Assembly (NCBI RefSeq): GCF_039521925.1
Contig: NZ_BAAACY010000131.1
Location: 1 to 24,033 of the forward strand
Direction: 5' to 3'
DNA: 24,033 bases
Origin: Virgibacillus salarius
GTDB lineage: Bacteria > Bacillota > Bacilli > Bacillales > Amphibacillaceae
Shown here: piece by piece, positions 15,808-23,865 of the stretch
Layout: each line of letters begins with the position of its first letter
Position numbering within the stretch: the stretch's first letter is position 1
Notes under the pieces: model-generated
What the model was told of the DNA's origin: nothing
Seen by the model: the letters and a program-made list of their open reading frames with translations, nothing else
Databases searched by the model: none
Position numbers and translations under genes: made by a program

Positions 15808-16551
15808 TTATTTTAATAAATCAATCTGCTTCAAAAATTTCTTTGATTTGATATAATACCCTCCATAATAATCATAATATGCATCTAATAGTTGGCGCAA
15901 TAATTGTTGATTTTCCTTTTTTACAGAAATATTTCCAACTCGCTGTAAATTAACCGTTGCGAATATACGTAATAGCTTTGCTAACAATTCCGATAATTGA
16001 ATTGCCTCGCGGTCCATACTTCTACAATGGTGACATAATATCCCGCCCTCCGCAATCGAAAATACAAAAGGTGGTGTGTTACCACCACAATTACTGCAAC
16101 GATCTAATGTAGGCGCAAAACCACCTTTACCGTAAAGCTTTAATTCATACATCATTGTTGGTATATTTACATCATCATTCTTTTCTATCCATTTCATTGT
16201 CTCAAAAAGCTGTTCAAAGATAAATGTATCAGGATCCTTGTCGTCTGATAATTTGTCTGTTAATTCCACAATATACGCAGCATATGCTGTTTTTATAATA
16301 TCCTCACGTATCGATCGAAAAGAGTGTATGATTTCTCCTTGTTGAATCGTGCTCAACCCAGTTTGAATATAAACAAAAAACTCCGCATAAATGAATGGCT
16401 GCGTAACTGCAGCCATTCTACTTTTGGTTTTCTTTGCACCTCTCGCAATTGCAGAAAACTTCCCTATCTTTTTACTATATATCGTAACTATTTTATGTGT
16501 TTCCCCATAATCCTGTGTTTTTAAAACAAGTCCTTTTATTTTTTCCAACAC
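15808..16551 (-). CDS. recO: DNA repair protein RecO
   Basis: A 247-residue recombination mediator that loads RecA on SSB-coated DNA with RecR. The N-terminal OB-fold contains 'GLVLKTQDYGETHKIVTIYS' (7-26) and 'ARGAKKTKSR'. The helical middle has 'AAYIVELTDKL'. A four-cysteine zinc site is formed by C152, C155, C173 and C176. The start is GTG (16549-16551) behind AAAGGTGA. Length fits the family. It follows yqzL by 67 bases, in the same order as era-yqzL-recO in B. subtilis. Confidence 0.96.
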   Translation of the reverse strand: MLEKIKGLVLKTQDYGETHKIVTIYSKKIGKFSAIARGAKKTKSRMAAVTQPFIYAEFFVYIQTGLSTIQQGEIIHSFRSIREDIIKTAYAAYIVELTDKLSDDKDPDTFIFEQLFETMKWIEKNDDVNIPTMMYELKLYGKGGFAPTLDRCSNCGGNTPPFVFSIAEGGILCHHCRSMDREAIQLSELLAKLLRIFATVNLQRVGNISVKKENQQLLRQLLDAYYDYYGGYYIKSKKFLKQIDLLK

Positions 16552-16618
16552 GTAGCTTCACCTTTCTTACCTAACAAAGGGAATAGCTTGACCCTACGAT
16601 TTTCTTCATAAAATTACT

Positions 16619-16765
16619 TTATAAATTGGTATCTAATGGAGTAACCGTTTGTTCATCATGCTGAGCTCGATCATCTGGATACTGTTCATTTTCCATCTCT
16701 TTCATTAATAAATAGGTTTCAATGTTTCCCGTTTGACTGAATACTTTCCACGTAAATTCGATCAC
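16619..16765 (-). CDS. yqzL: YqzL-family small protein
   Basis: A 48-residue protein starting MIEFTWKVFSQTGNIETYLL. It matches the YqzL family between era and recO ('F.W.VFSQTGN.ETYLL.KE'), about 47 residues in B. subtilis. The rest is acidic and glutamine-rich with no membrane segment. The start is GTG (16763-16765) with AAAGGTGG 8 bases upstream; stop TAA at 16619-16621. The conserved N-terminal half and exact synteny make it a real gene despite its size. Function is unknown. Confidence 0.88.
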   Translation of the reverse strand: MIEFTWKVFSQTGNIETYLLMKEMENEQYPDDRAQHDEQTVTPLDTNL

Positions 16766-16859
16766 AAGAAACCCCACCTTTCTTTAATGTTTGAAAATGT
16801 AACTTATTAATTAGAATGACCACTAAACTCAAAACAATTAGTATAAAAATTTACCATGT

Positions 16860-17762
16860 TTAATATTCATCACTTCGAAAACCGTATTCATGAAGCTGAC
16901 TTTGTTTGTTTCGCCAATCTTTTTTAACCTTTACCCACAGCTCTAAATACACCTTAGATCCTAATAACGCTTCTATATCTTGTCGAGCCGATTTTCCGAT
17001 ATTTTTTAACATATTCCCTTGCTTGCCAATTAATATACCCTTTTGTGTCTTTCTTTCAGTCACAATTGTAGCCTGTATAAATATGGAGTCAGAATCTCTT
17101 TTCTCTATATTTTCTAACATAACGGCGATGGAATGTGGAACCTCTTCTCTGGTCAATTGTAATACTTTCTCTCTAATTAATTCGCCAATGATAAACCGTT
17201 CAGGATGATCTGTAACTTGATCTTCTGGATAATACTGTGGACCTTCAGGTAAATGCTCTTTCAATACGTTTAGCATATGATCAACATTGTTTCCTTGCAA
17301 TGCTGAGATCGGAATAATTTCAGAAAAATCAAGCTTCTCCTTATATTGATCAATTAAAGGAAACAGGTCATCTGGATGAACAAGATCAATCTTATTTATG
17401 ATCAAATATACTGGCCTTTTTATTTTCTGTAAACGATCTAGGATGTATTGATCACCTTTTCCATAGCCTTCACTCGCATTAATCATAAATAAGACAGCAT
17501 CCACTTCATTTAACGTATTCTCTGCCGTTTGAACCATAAAATCTCCTAATCGATGTTTTGGTTTATGAATACCTGGTGTATCAATAAATATCATTTGTGC
17601 GTCTTGTTGTGTTAAAACTCCTTGGATCTTGTTTCTAGTAGTTTGTGGTTTATCACTCATAATGGCGATTTTTTGGCCTATTACCCTATTCATAAATGTG
17701 GATTTCCCTACATTTGGTCTACCAATAATTGCTATAAATCCAGATTTAAATTTATTCTCCAT
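16860..17762 (-). CDS. era: GTPase Era
   Basis: A 300-residue essential GTPase that binds 16S rRNA and checks 30S assembly. G1 is GRPNVGKS (14-21), G2 lies around 'PQTTRNKI', G3 is DTPG (61-64) and G4 is NKID (123-126). The C-terminal KH domain has the GKQG loop (246-249) within 'GILIGKQGNMLKNIG'. The ATG has CGGAGG about 8 bases upstream. Length is as usual. Transcription probably starts in the upstream gap, since a terminator follows dgkA; yqzL and recO follow downstream. Confidence 0.97.
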   Translation of the reverse strand: MENKFKSGFIAIIGRPNVGKSTFMNRVIGQKIAIMSDKPQTTRNKIQGVLTQQDAQMIFIDTPGIHKPKHRLGDFMVQTAENTLNEVDAVLFMINASEGYGKGDQYILDRLQKIKRPVYLIINKIDLVHPDDLFPLIDQYKEKLDFSEIIPISALQGNNVDHMLNVLKEHLPEGPQYYPEDQVTDHPERFIIGELIREKVLQLTREEVPHSIAVMLENIEKRDSDSIFIQATIVTERKTQKGILIGKQGNMLKNIGKSARQDIEALLGSKVYLELWVKVKKDWRNKQSQLHEYGFRSDEY

Positions 17763-17801
17763 GCTGTTGCCTCCGCGACGTATTCAATATGTTTTATTCA
17801 T

Positions 17802-17830
17802 ATCATACTACAAATTGGCTCTAGTTTCAT
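17802..17830 (-). promoter_or_regulatory. Possible sigma-A promoter of era
   Basis: ATGAAA (4 of 6) and TATGAT (5 of 6) are 17 bases apart on the minus strand, about 40 bases before the era start. It lies downstream of the dgkA terminator, where a promoter is needed. Confidence 0.45.
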
Positions 17831-17948
17831 GTAATCGACAAAAGCTTTAAAAACTTTTGGTTGTTCTATATAATCCTGCATATCTCCAGACAAAATTTTT
17901 ACCTTAACAGAAACGGAAGTCTGGATGAGCTATGAGAATGGAAACAAA

Positions 17949-17976
17949 TAAAAAAAAGAGAGCCACGCGACTCTCT
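17949..17976 (-). terminator. Terminator of the yqfC-dgkA run
   Basis: A 6-bp stem (AGAGAG/CTCTCT, arms 17957-17962 and 17971-17976), 8-base loop, then T8 on the minus strand. The first arm overlaps the dgkA stop codon (17975-17977), so the gene ends inside the hairpin. It separates dgkA from era. Confidence 0.85.
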
Positions 17977-18346
17977 AAAATAATACTAATTTTGGTGCAA
18001 AAATAATCAATCCTATTCCTGCAGCTGTAATAGCAGAAATAAGAACGGCACCAGCAGCCATATCCTTTATTTGCTTAGCAATTGGATGGATATCGGGTTT
18101 CAGATAATCCATCATACTTTCCATTGCACTATTTATCAATTCAGCAGTTAACACCAAGCCTATAGCTAAAAGTATGAACATCCATTCGAACGAAGAAAGC
18201 CGACAAATAAAGCCTGCTACTATAACAAGAGATGCAGAAACGAGATGCAGTCGAAAATTGCGTTCATGCTTAATAACATGCATTATTCCGTTCCAGGCAT
18301 AAGAGAAGCCTATCGATTTCTTATTATCTTTCAATTCCAAACTCAC
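17975..18346 (-). CDS. dgkA: DgkA, undecaprenol/diacylglycerol kinase
   Basis: A 123-residue small membrane kinase. In Gram-positives this family mainly phosphorylates undecaprenol to recycle the cell-wall lipid carrier. Three membrane helices are visible (about 36-50, 54-73, 97-120). The active-site helix is 'TAELINSAMESMMDY' with E69, N72 and E76; the N-terminal 'KHERNFRLH' is also typical. The start is GTG (18344-18346), overlapping the ybeY end by 23 bases, with little ribosome site of its own, so translation is probably coupled. In B. subtilis cdd follows; here a terminator follows directly. Confidence 0.94.
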   Translation of the reverse strand: MSLELKDNKKSIGFSYAWNGIMHVIKHERNFRLHLVSASLVIVAGFICRLSSFEWMFILLAIGLVLTAELINSAMESMMDYLKPDIHPIAKQIKDMAAGAVLISAITAAGIGLIIFAPKLVLF

Positions 18347-18788
18347 CTAGTATGAGATCTTGTTTGGCAAACATGTTTTTTTCATCCTGTTTAGTCATAT
18401 GATCATAGCCTAACAGGTGAAGAAAGCCATGAACGGACAAGAAGCCTAATTCTCTTTCAAGGGAATGGTTATACTCATCAGCTTGCTCTCTTGCTTTGTC
18501 GATCGAAATAACAATATCACCAAGTAATAACGGAAGGTCCTCATCGATAATATCTATTTCGCCTTCTCCAGCCTCCTGCATGGCAAAAGATATTACATCT
18601 GTTGGTACATTTTTTTGCCGGTAATTACGATTTATTTCTTGAATTTCTTTATTACTTACAAAATTAATGGAAAGCTCCGCTTCTTGACTAACGCCTTCTT
18701 TTTTAGCTGCGTAGGTAATTAACCGCTGTATCATATCAATATAATCACTTGGAACAGAATTTGTCTGATCATGAAAATCAATATACAT
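18324..18788 (-). CDS. ybeY: Endoribonuclease YbeY (rRNA maturation)
   Basis: A 154-residue zinc-dependent RNase of the YbeY/UPF0054 family (YqfG), involved in 16S rRNA 3'-end maturation and ribosome quality control. The signature 'VHGFLHLLGYDHMT' supplies the three zinc-binding histidines (HxxxHxxGxDH). The family's 'NRNYRQKNVPTDVISFAM' lies upstream of it. ATG follows the pgpH stop with no gap, and the ribosome site AAAGGAGG lies inside the last pgpH codons. Length is normal. It is near era, which works on the same rRNA end. Confidence 0.96.
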   Translation of the reverse strand: MYIDFHDQTNSVPSDYIDMIQRLITYAAKKEGVSQEAELSINFVSNKEIQEINRNYRQKNVPTDVISFAMQEAGEGEIDIIDEDLPLLLGDIVISIDKAREQADEYNHSLERELGFLSVHGFLHLLGYDHMTKQDEKNMFAKQDLILGEFGIER

Positions 18789-20930
18789 CTATTTTGCCTC
18801 CTTTACCGGATATTGAATACGAGAGTGAAAAATTCCTTTCAAGGTATTGCACGTTATACGTTGGATTGTATGAAGTTCCTTTAACGTAAGTGGACATTCA
18901 TCAAGCTGACCATCTGTCATTTTATTATTTATTATAGACGCTACTATTTCTTCTATTTTTTCTTCTGTTGGCTCTTTTAATGAGCGAACTGCTGCTTCTA
19001 CTGAATCACAAATACTAATAATTGCAGCTTCTTTTGTCTGTGGTTTTGGACCTGGATAACGAAACTGCTCTTCTGTTACCTGCTTCCCTGCATCTTTTGC
19101 TTTATAATAAAAGTATGTTAACAGGGATGTACCGTGATGTTGTTTCGCTATATCTATAATCTCCTTTGGTAAACGATGTTGTTTTAACATCTGTGCACCA
19201 TCGTATGGATGACTAATGATGATCTCCGCGCTCTCCTCCGGTGCGATAACATCATGAGGATTTTTTATTGCCAATTGATTTTCAATAAAATAATGCGGGC
19301 GTACTGTCTTCCCAAGATCATGATAATATGCTCCAACTCTAGCTAGTAACCCATTAGCGCCAATTGCCTCGCACGCTGTTTCACTTAGATTAGCAACCAT
19401 GATGGAATGATGATATGTTCCCGGTGCTTCCGTTAAAAGCTTCTTCAAAAGCGGATGATTGGGACTTGAAAGCTGTAATAGCTTTATGTCTGATAATATT
19501 CCCAATGATGTCTCAAAAAATGGTAATAAGCCCATCGTAAGAACTGCCGATAAAAAGGCAGATGCCGCAGCAAAAGACGATTGAATAAATATATCTGTTA
19601 AGACATATTTTTCAAATGATAGAAATATAAATAGTACTACAATCATTATATTTACAATACCCATCCCAATACCAGCTTTTAATATAGCTAGACGATCCTT
19701 GACATTCATAAGAAAAAAAACTGCTGCTAATTGAGATAGAAAGAAATATATACCAGCCTCTACATTTAAGGATCCAGGTATTTGGCTATTAAAAATAACA
19801 CTACCTAATATCGCATACAATCCACTAAAAACAATGGCAGTACGTTCATGAATCAATTGTTTGAGTAGTAATGAACCTGTTGCAATTGGCATTACATAAA
19901 ACAGCTGGTTCACTTGCGTCGTAAACATGCTAACAATTTTCATTAAAGCGATGACGATTACACTTATTAATAGTATCGAGATGATTTTACCTCGATCTAA
20001 ACGATAGTTTTTCGCAACCCAATTCATTTCATGTACGACAATCGTACAAAGTAACAAAATTAATAACGCCAATCCAATGCCAGGGAATAAATTCCTCTCT
20101 TTATCAAGCACACCAACAAGTTTTAACTTCTCATATATTTCATTTGTTATAATTTGTTCCTCTCGAACAATAATTTCCCCTGCCCTAATAACTACTGGCT
20201 CTACGCTACTTGCCGCTTCCTTTCTAGCAGTAGATGTTTTATCTACATCAAAGAATGAGTTCTCAACAACAGCGAACTCACTTAATTTTGTTAAAACGTC
20301 TTTAAGATCCGCGTCTAACTCCGTATACTTTATATTCTGTTTTATGGATGTGATCGCGCTTTGCGTATTCTCCGTCCGAACTCCGTTATTCATTACCTTT
20401 GTTAATGACTCAACAAATAACTTTCTTCCCTTATTACGTTCTTCCTTAGGAATTTCTACTAATTGAGAAAGCGAATTATCACTTACTCGCTCTGTAATTT
20501 CAGGAGATAATATCTGTTTCAAGCGTTGAACTTTCTCCTGATTCGACAGTGGCTGCTTATGACTATCATCTTTACTATCTTCCTTTTTTGATTCTTCCTC
20601 AATCTTAGAAATTGCATCAAATATCTCATTTGTATAAGCAATGCGCTCTTTCGTAATTTCTTGATTAATATTATATCTATCTTCTACCGCTTGAACAGTC
20701 TCTCTTGTTTTACGTTCTGTCTCTTGTTCATTTTCAATAGTTACGGGTGAACGAATTGTTTCTTTAGCTCTACTAAATCTTTCAATATCATATGTTTCTG
20801 TATGTACGTTTTTAATCGTTAACGCAAAAATAAATAAACCTAATAAAATAGCTGCTATTATAATCATGAACCATTTATTGTATCGTATAATTAACCAGTT
20901 ATCATCGAACTTAAAACGATTCTTAAACAA
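18789..20930 (-). CDS. pgpH: PgpH, 7TM-HD cyclic-di-AMP phosphodiesterase
   Basis: A 713-residue membrane protein (YqfF) that hydrolyses the second messenger c-di-AMP. An N-terminal membrane helix (about 18-40) is followed by an extracytoplasmic 7TMR-HDED domain (about 45-275) with a charged Lys/Glu stretch at 110-125. Seven membrane helices lie at about 280-475. The cytoplasmic HD domain has 'GTYHHSIMVANL' (H507-H508), 'YYHDLGK' (H537-D538), 'ISHPYDG' (H574), 'KQHHG' (H598-H599) and D642. Start TTG (20928-20930) has a strong ribosome site, AAGGAGGGGG. Length agrees with the B. subtilis protein. It follows phoH after 72 bases holding a hairpin. Confidence 0.95.
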   Translation of the reverse strand: MFKNRFKFDDNWLIIRYNKWFMIIIAAILLGLFIFALTIKNVHTETYDIERFSRAKETIRSPVTIENEQETERKTRETVQAVEDRYNINQEITKERIAYTNEIFDAISKIEEESKKEDSKDDSHKQPLSNQEKVQRLKQILSPEITERVSDNSLSQLVEIPKEERNKGRKLFVESLTKVMNNGVRTENTQSAITSIKQNIKYTELDADLKDVLTKLSEFAVVENSFFDVDKTSTARKEAASSVEPVVIRAGEIIVREEQIITNEIYEKLKLVGVLDKERNLFPGIGLALLILLLCTIVVHEMNWVAKNYRLDRGKIISILLISVIVIALMKIVSMFTTQVNQLFYVMPIATGSLLLKQLIHERTAIVFSGLYAILGSVIFNSQIPGSLNVEAGIYFFLSQLAAVFFLMNVKDRLAILKAGIGMGIVNIMIVVLFIFLSFEKYVLTDIFIQSSFAAASAFLSAVLTMGLLPFFETSLGILSDIKLLQLSSPNHPLLKKLLTEAPGTYHHSIMVANLSETACEAIGANGLLARVGAYYHDLGKTVRPHYFIENQLAIKNPHDVIAPEESAEIIISHPYDGAQMLKQHRLPKEIIDIAKQHHGTSLLTYFYYKAKDAGKQVTEEQFRYPGPKPQTKEAAIISICDSVEAAVRSLKEPTEEKIEEIVASIINNKMTDGQLDECPLTLKELHTIQRITCNTLKGIFHSRIQYPVKEAK

Positions 20931-20966
20931 GTGCTTCCCCCTCCTTTAACTAGGAAAATACAGAAA

Positions 20967-20989
20967 TAAGACCCAGTAAAGGGGTCTTA
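20967..20989 (-). terminator. Hairpin between phoH and pgpH
   Basis: A perfect 8-bp stem (TAAGACCC/GGGTCTTA) with a 7-base loop, followed on the minus strand by TTTCTGTATTTT. The U-tract is imperfect, so it may only reduce readthrough or stabilise the phoH mRNA end rather than fully terminate. Confidence 0.55.
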
Positions 20990-21002
20990 CCTATCCAATC
21001 AT

Positions 21003-21962
21003 TTACTTATCTTTTTCGTACGCATTGATAATTCGCTGAACTAATGGGTGTCTTACTACATCTGTCTGTTCTAAATATACAAACCCTATTCCTTTTACAC
21101 CATTTAGCAGCTTACTAGCTGTAAATAATCCAGATTGAACACCTTTGGGCAAGTCAATTTGTGTAATATCTCCAGTGATTACCATTTTTGAACCAAATCC
21201 TAAGCGGGTTAAAAACATTTTCATTTGTTCAGGCGTCGTATTTTGAGCCTCGTCTAAAATAACAAAAGCATCATCCAATGTTCTTCCCCTCATATAGGCT
21301 AATGGAGCTATTTCAATAGTCTCGCGCTCAATCAGTCTAATTGTATGCTCAGCCCCCAATACATCATGCAAGGCATCATATAAAGGTCTTAAATATGGAT
21401 CTACCTTCTCTTTTAAATCACCTGGTAAGAAGCCTAAGCTCTCTCCTGCTTCAACAGCAGGTCTAGTAAGAATAATCTTTTTCACCAATCCATTTTTTAA
21501 AGCATGAACTGCCATAACTACTGCTAAATAGGTTTTTCCTGTCCCTGCTGGCCCAATGCCGAAAACAAGATCATTTGCTTTAATGGCTGAAATGTAACTT
21601 CTCTGTCCCAAAGTTTTCACGCGAATAGCCTTGCCCTTCGCATTTTTAGTAATCTCATCTTCAAAGAGCGTTTCGAATTGATTCAACTTCCCTTTTTGTG
21701 CTAGATCTACAGCATAGACTACATCTCTTTCGGCTATTTTTAAGCCTTTACGTATAACCGATAACATGGTTAATAAAATGTCTTGAGCAAGGGAAACAGA
21801 TTGTTGATCTCCAGAAACAAGAACCTGCTCTCCCCTTGTTACGATAGAAATATTAAGAAGTTCCTCCAACTGAATAAGAAATTTATCGTTAGTGCCAAAT
21901 AATCCTAAAGCTTCATTTGGACTTGTTAGTTGTAAATCAATTTCTGTAAGGTTTTCTGGCAT
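21003..21962 (-). CDS. phoH: PhoH-family ATPase
   Basis: A 319-residue PhoH protein (PhoH-like, also YbeZ-type). It has an N-terminal KH-like region (about 1-75) and a RecA/helicase-superfamily 1-like ATPase core. Walker A is GPAGTGKT (137-144), Walker B 'FVILDEAQN' (233-241) and a sensor-like 'MVITGDITQIDLP' follows. Members pair with YbeY and probably act on RNA. The start ATG lies 2 bases after the yqfD stop, and its ribosome site AAGGAG is within the last yqfD codons. Length equals that of the B. subtilis protein. Confidence 0.95.
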   Translation of the reverse strand: MPENLTEIDLQLTSPNEALGLFGTNDKFLIQLEELLNISIVTRGEQVLVSGDQQSVSLAQDILLTMLSVIRKGLKIAERDVVYAVDLAQKGKLNQFETLFEDEITKNAKGKAIRVKTLGQRSYISAIKANDLVFGIGPAGTGKTYLAVVMAVHALKNGLVKKIILTRPAVEAGESLGFLPGDLKEKVDPYLRPLYDALHDVLGAEHTIRLIERETIEIAPLAYMRGRTLDDAFVILDEAQNTTPEQMKMFLTRLGFGSKMVITGDITQIDLPKGVQSGLFTASKLLNGVKGIGFVYLEQTDVVRHPLVQRIINAYEKDK

Positions 21963-21964
21963 AC

Positions 21965-23185
21965 TTAATCTCCTTGACGTAAAGGTTGTGTTTCGACAAT
22001 ATTCTCTTCTACACTCATATATAAGTTTAGTTTAACTTTACCACGCTCTACAGATTCATGCAAAACTTTTTCTGACAGTATTTGTGCCTCTGGTCCCAAC
22101 TGTAATCTTAACTCTTCTTTAGCTTGTTTAATCCCTGTTTTAATGGCTTGGTTTTTCGTCCTTTCCTCTTTTTTATACGTTTTTTCGCTGATTAAAGTTT
22201 CAATCATTTTAACAGGTAACTCCCATTTTAAAAAACGAATCGGATTTTCTGTTATTTCACGTTGATCATACGTGTATTCAGGTGTTTTAAAACCCCAGAT
22301 TGGTAATTGAAAGTTGCCAAAACCTAAATAAAACTTCTTCTCTTTATTTCCAGTAAGCTGCTCTGAACTTGCGTTTAATGGAACTGTCACTTTTACTTCA
22401 TACCAAGTAGTTGCTGTGATTTCTCCATCAGCTGCGACATAATCGACCTTTTTCTCTTCCTTCTTTGCATCATCCTCTTCTGTACTTTTGTCACTCATCT
22501 TCCCAGAAACAAGAATATCCCCCGGATGGACATAGTCATTCACCTGCACTTTTGGTACACCACTTGACACATACATTTTCTTTATAATTCCTTTTTTCGA
22601 AGCAACTAGATTTCGAGGACCTGGGTTTTCTTCTTCTTTCACTACTACTTTTTCGACACCTTCTAAGAAAAAGGTTGTCCCTTTTTGGTTTATACCTACC
22701 CATAATAACTCAGGTACGTCATCTAATAATTGTTGTTGTATTTCTTTTGGCGAATCCAATGAAAATATCCACGTACCAGCATGTATTCCATATTGTTCTA
22801 ATTGCTTACTGATCTTTTCCTCAATATCTTTTGGAACACCAGTTATCTTAACCTCCCAGAGAATATTGGAGAGAAATAGAATAAGTAACACACTACATAT
22901 AAATCCTAGTAATAATTCTTTTTTACGTAAGAAACGTCGAATGAAGAATGGGTAACCTTTTCTATTCGTAAATCTAATTTTATAAACTGTTCTGCTTCTT
23001 AATTGTTTTACTTGTTTAATATCGCTTAACTTTATATTGCCCTCACATACATCACTTTCAGTCTTTCTTACATTCCAGACACGTATTCCAGAACTTGTAC
23101 ATTGTTGAAAGAAAAGTTCAGGCCTTTTACCAATAACTGAGATGGTAACATAACCAGTTACTACGGATTCTTGTATATGCTTCAT
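21965..23185 (-). CDS. yqfD: Sporulation protein YqfD
   Basis: A 406-residue sporulation membrane protein of the YqfD/SpoIV-associated family. The cytoplasmic N-terminal region (1-88) is followed by a single membrane helix (about 90-110). A large extracytoplasmic part begins 'EVKITGVPKDIEEKISKQL', a FtsQ/POTRA-like segment. The central 'AADGEITATTWYEVKVTVPL' resembles the stage IV/late-sporulation envelope proteins. B. subtilis yqfD is in the mother-cell sigma-E set. It starts with AAAGGAGGAGG before ATG, 11 bases after yqfC. The exact molecular role is unknown. Confidence 0.93.
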   Translation of the reverse strand: MKHIQESVVTGYVTISVIGKRPELFFQQCTSSGIRVWNVRKTESDVCEGNIKLSDIKQVKQLRSRTVYKIRFTNRKGYPFFIRRFLRKKELLLGFICSVLLILFLSNILWEVKITGVPKDIEEKISKQLEQYGIHAGTWIFSLDSPKEIQQQLLDDVPELLWVGINQKGTTFFLEGVEKVVVKEEENPGPRNLVASKKGIIKKMYVSSGVPKVQVNDYVHPGDILVSGKMSDKSTEEDDAKKEEKKVDYVAADGEITATTWYEVKVTVPLNASSEQLTGNKEKKFYLGFGNFQLPIWGFKTPEYTYDQREITENPIRFLKWELPVKMIETLISEKTYKKEERTKNQAIKTGIKQAKEELRLQLGPEAQILSEKVLHESVERGKVKLNLYMSVEENIVETQPLRQGD

Positions 23186-23196
23186 GTCCTCCTCCT

Positions 23197-23481
23197 TTAA
23201 TGATCTGAAATGAATTTAATATCTCGAATAGTTCCTTCTAGCAATATTTCCTCGGGTAGCATCATTTTTAGTACGAATGATGATCCCGTAATTTGAATAT
23301 ATCCTTTGTTTGCCTTTAATTTAAGTTCCGTATCAGAATATGTTGCCAATCCTTTATGGTTCTCAATGTATACATGTAGTTGACCAATAACTGTAATCCT
23401 AGGTAGTTCAAGTACTACATCTGAAGGAAGTGCAAAATATTTTGTTAACCACGGTAGGATACCTTGATGCCATTTCTTCAC
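23197..23481 (-). CDS. yqfC: Sporulation protein YqfC
   Basis: A 94-residue protein. The central 'VVLELPRITVIGQLHVYIENHKG' is the hallmark of the YqfC/YabP family of sporulation proteins, which are beta-rich and lack a signal peptide. I chose GTG 23481, 7 bases behind AGAGGGGG; the frame is open 14 codons further upstream, but that extension covers the ribosome site and would make the protein longer than the family's ~93 residues. It is first in a co-directional run with yqfD. A sigma-E promoter is expected from B. subtilis, but I did not find a convincing one. Confidence 0.9.
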   Translation of the reverse strand: MKKWHQGILPWLTKYFALPSDVVLELPRITVIGQLHVYIENHKGLATYSDTELKLKANKGYIQITGSSFVLKMMLPEEILLEGTIRDIKFISDH

Positions 23482-23600
23482 AATGCAGCCCCCTCTCTCA
23501 TACATATTTATGAAAATAATCATTAGTTAAGAACAACTACATCATAAAATCCTCCGTTTATATCAGGTTGTCATGATAAAAGATCGCAACACACTAGAAA
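23482..23600 (-). other. Leader region of yqfC with a two-codon minigene
   Basis: About 120 bases between the RNA terminator and yqfC. It contains a strong ribosome site (GGAGG, 23551-23555) followed after 5 bases by ATG ATG TAG (23537-23545), an open frame of only two codons. No protein gene fits. No sigma-E or sigma-A promoter could be assigned confidently. Confidence 0.4.
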
Positions 23601-23601
23601 A

Positions 23602-23622
23602 ACTGAGCAAAATTCGCTCAGT
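23602..23622 (-). terminator. Intrinsic terminator of the candidate RNA
   Basis: A perfect 7-bp stem (ACTGAGC/GCTCAGT) with a 7-base loop, followed by TTTTC on the minus strand, 120 bases before yqfC and not attached to any protein gene. It implies a transcript coming from the right. Confidence 0.8.
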
Positions 23623-23807
23623 CCGTATCACTAAATGCTCAGATTTACGCTTCCTTTAGTAGCTATTATGGAATAATAGCTGCTGCTTGACCACCACTCC
23701 GGCTGCCCACTTCCCTTTCCGTGGGCGGCCTTCGCTATTATCAGGCTCTACAACGTTAACATGAAGTAACACAGCTGCTTTTATACTCACGGATAGCGAT
23801 TTTCACT
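23602..23807 (-). ncRNA. Candidate structured non-coding RNA (or leader) upstream of yqfC
   Basis: A GC-richer, non-coding segment on the minus strand ending in an intrinsic terminator. It holds a hairpin with a 6-bp core (GCCCAC/GTGGGC, 23705-23726) extended by GGC/GCC, enclosed by a 9-bp long-range stem (23734-23742 with 23672-23680). An alternative perfect 8-bp hairpin GCTATTAT/ATAATAGC (23662-23680) shares the same strand segment. CTGAGC occurs both inside the terminator and about 20 bases before it. Upstream, an extended -10 (TGTTACAAT, core 23814-23819) could start transcription near 23807, though the -35 is weak. I could not match it to a riboswitch, 6S, SRP, RNase P or tmRNA consensus I remember. 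The 5' end is uncertain. Confidence 0.5.
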
Positions 23808-23865
23808 TTACCCATTGTAACAAAAGTCAACCTATTACTTATGACAAGAATTGTTGCACCTTCTC

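Noticed and set aside
17798..17881. 27-codon minus-strand frame between dgkA and era, considered as a cdd remnant
   Set aside because: The ribosome site is only 2 bases from the ATG, the sequence does not resemble cytidine deaminase (no zinc-site motifs), and the likely era promoter lies within it.
23482..23600. Sigma-E promoter expected before yqfC
   Set aside because: CATAAATA, TGATATA and similar strings are present, but no pair has both acceptable boxes and 13-15 base spacing.
23814..23830. TTGACT (23825-23830) as the -35 for TACAAT (23814-23819)
   Set aside because: Only 5 bases separate the boxes, far too close. If the promoter is real it depends on the extended -10 TG instead.
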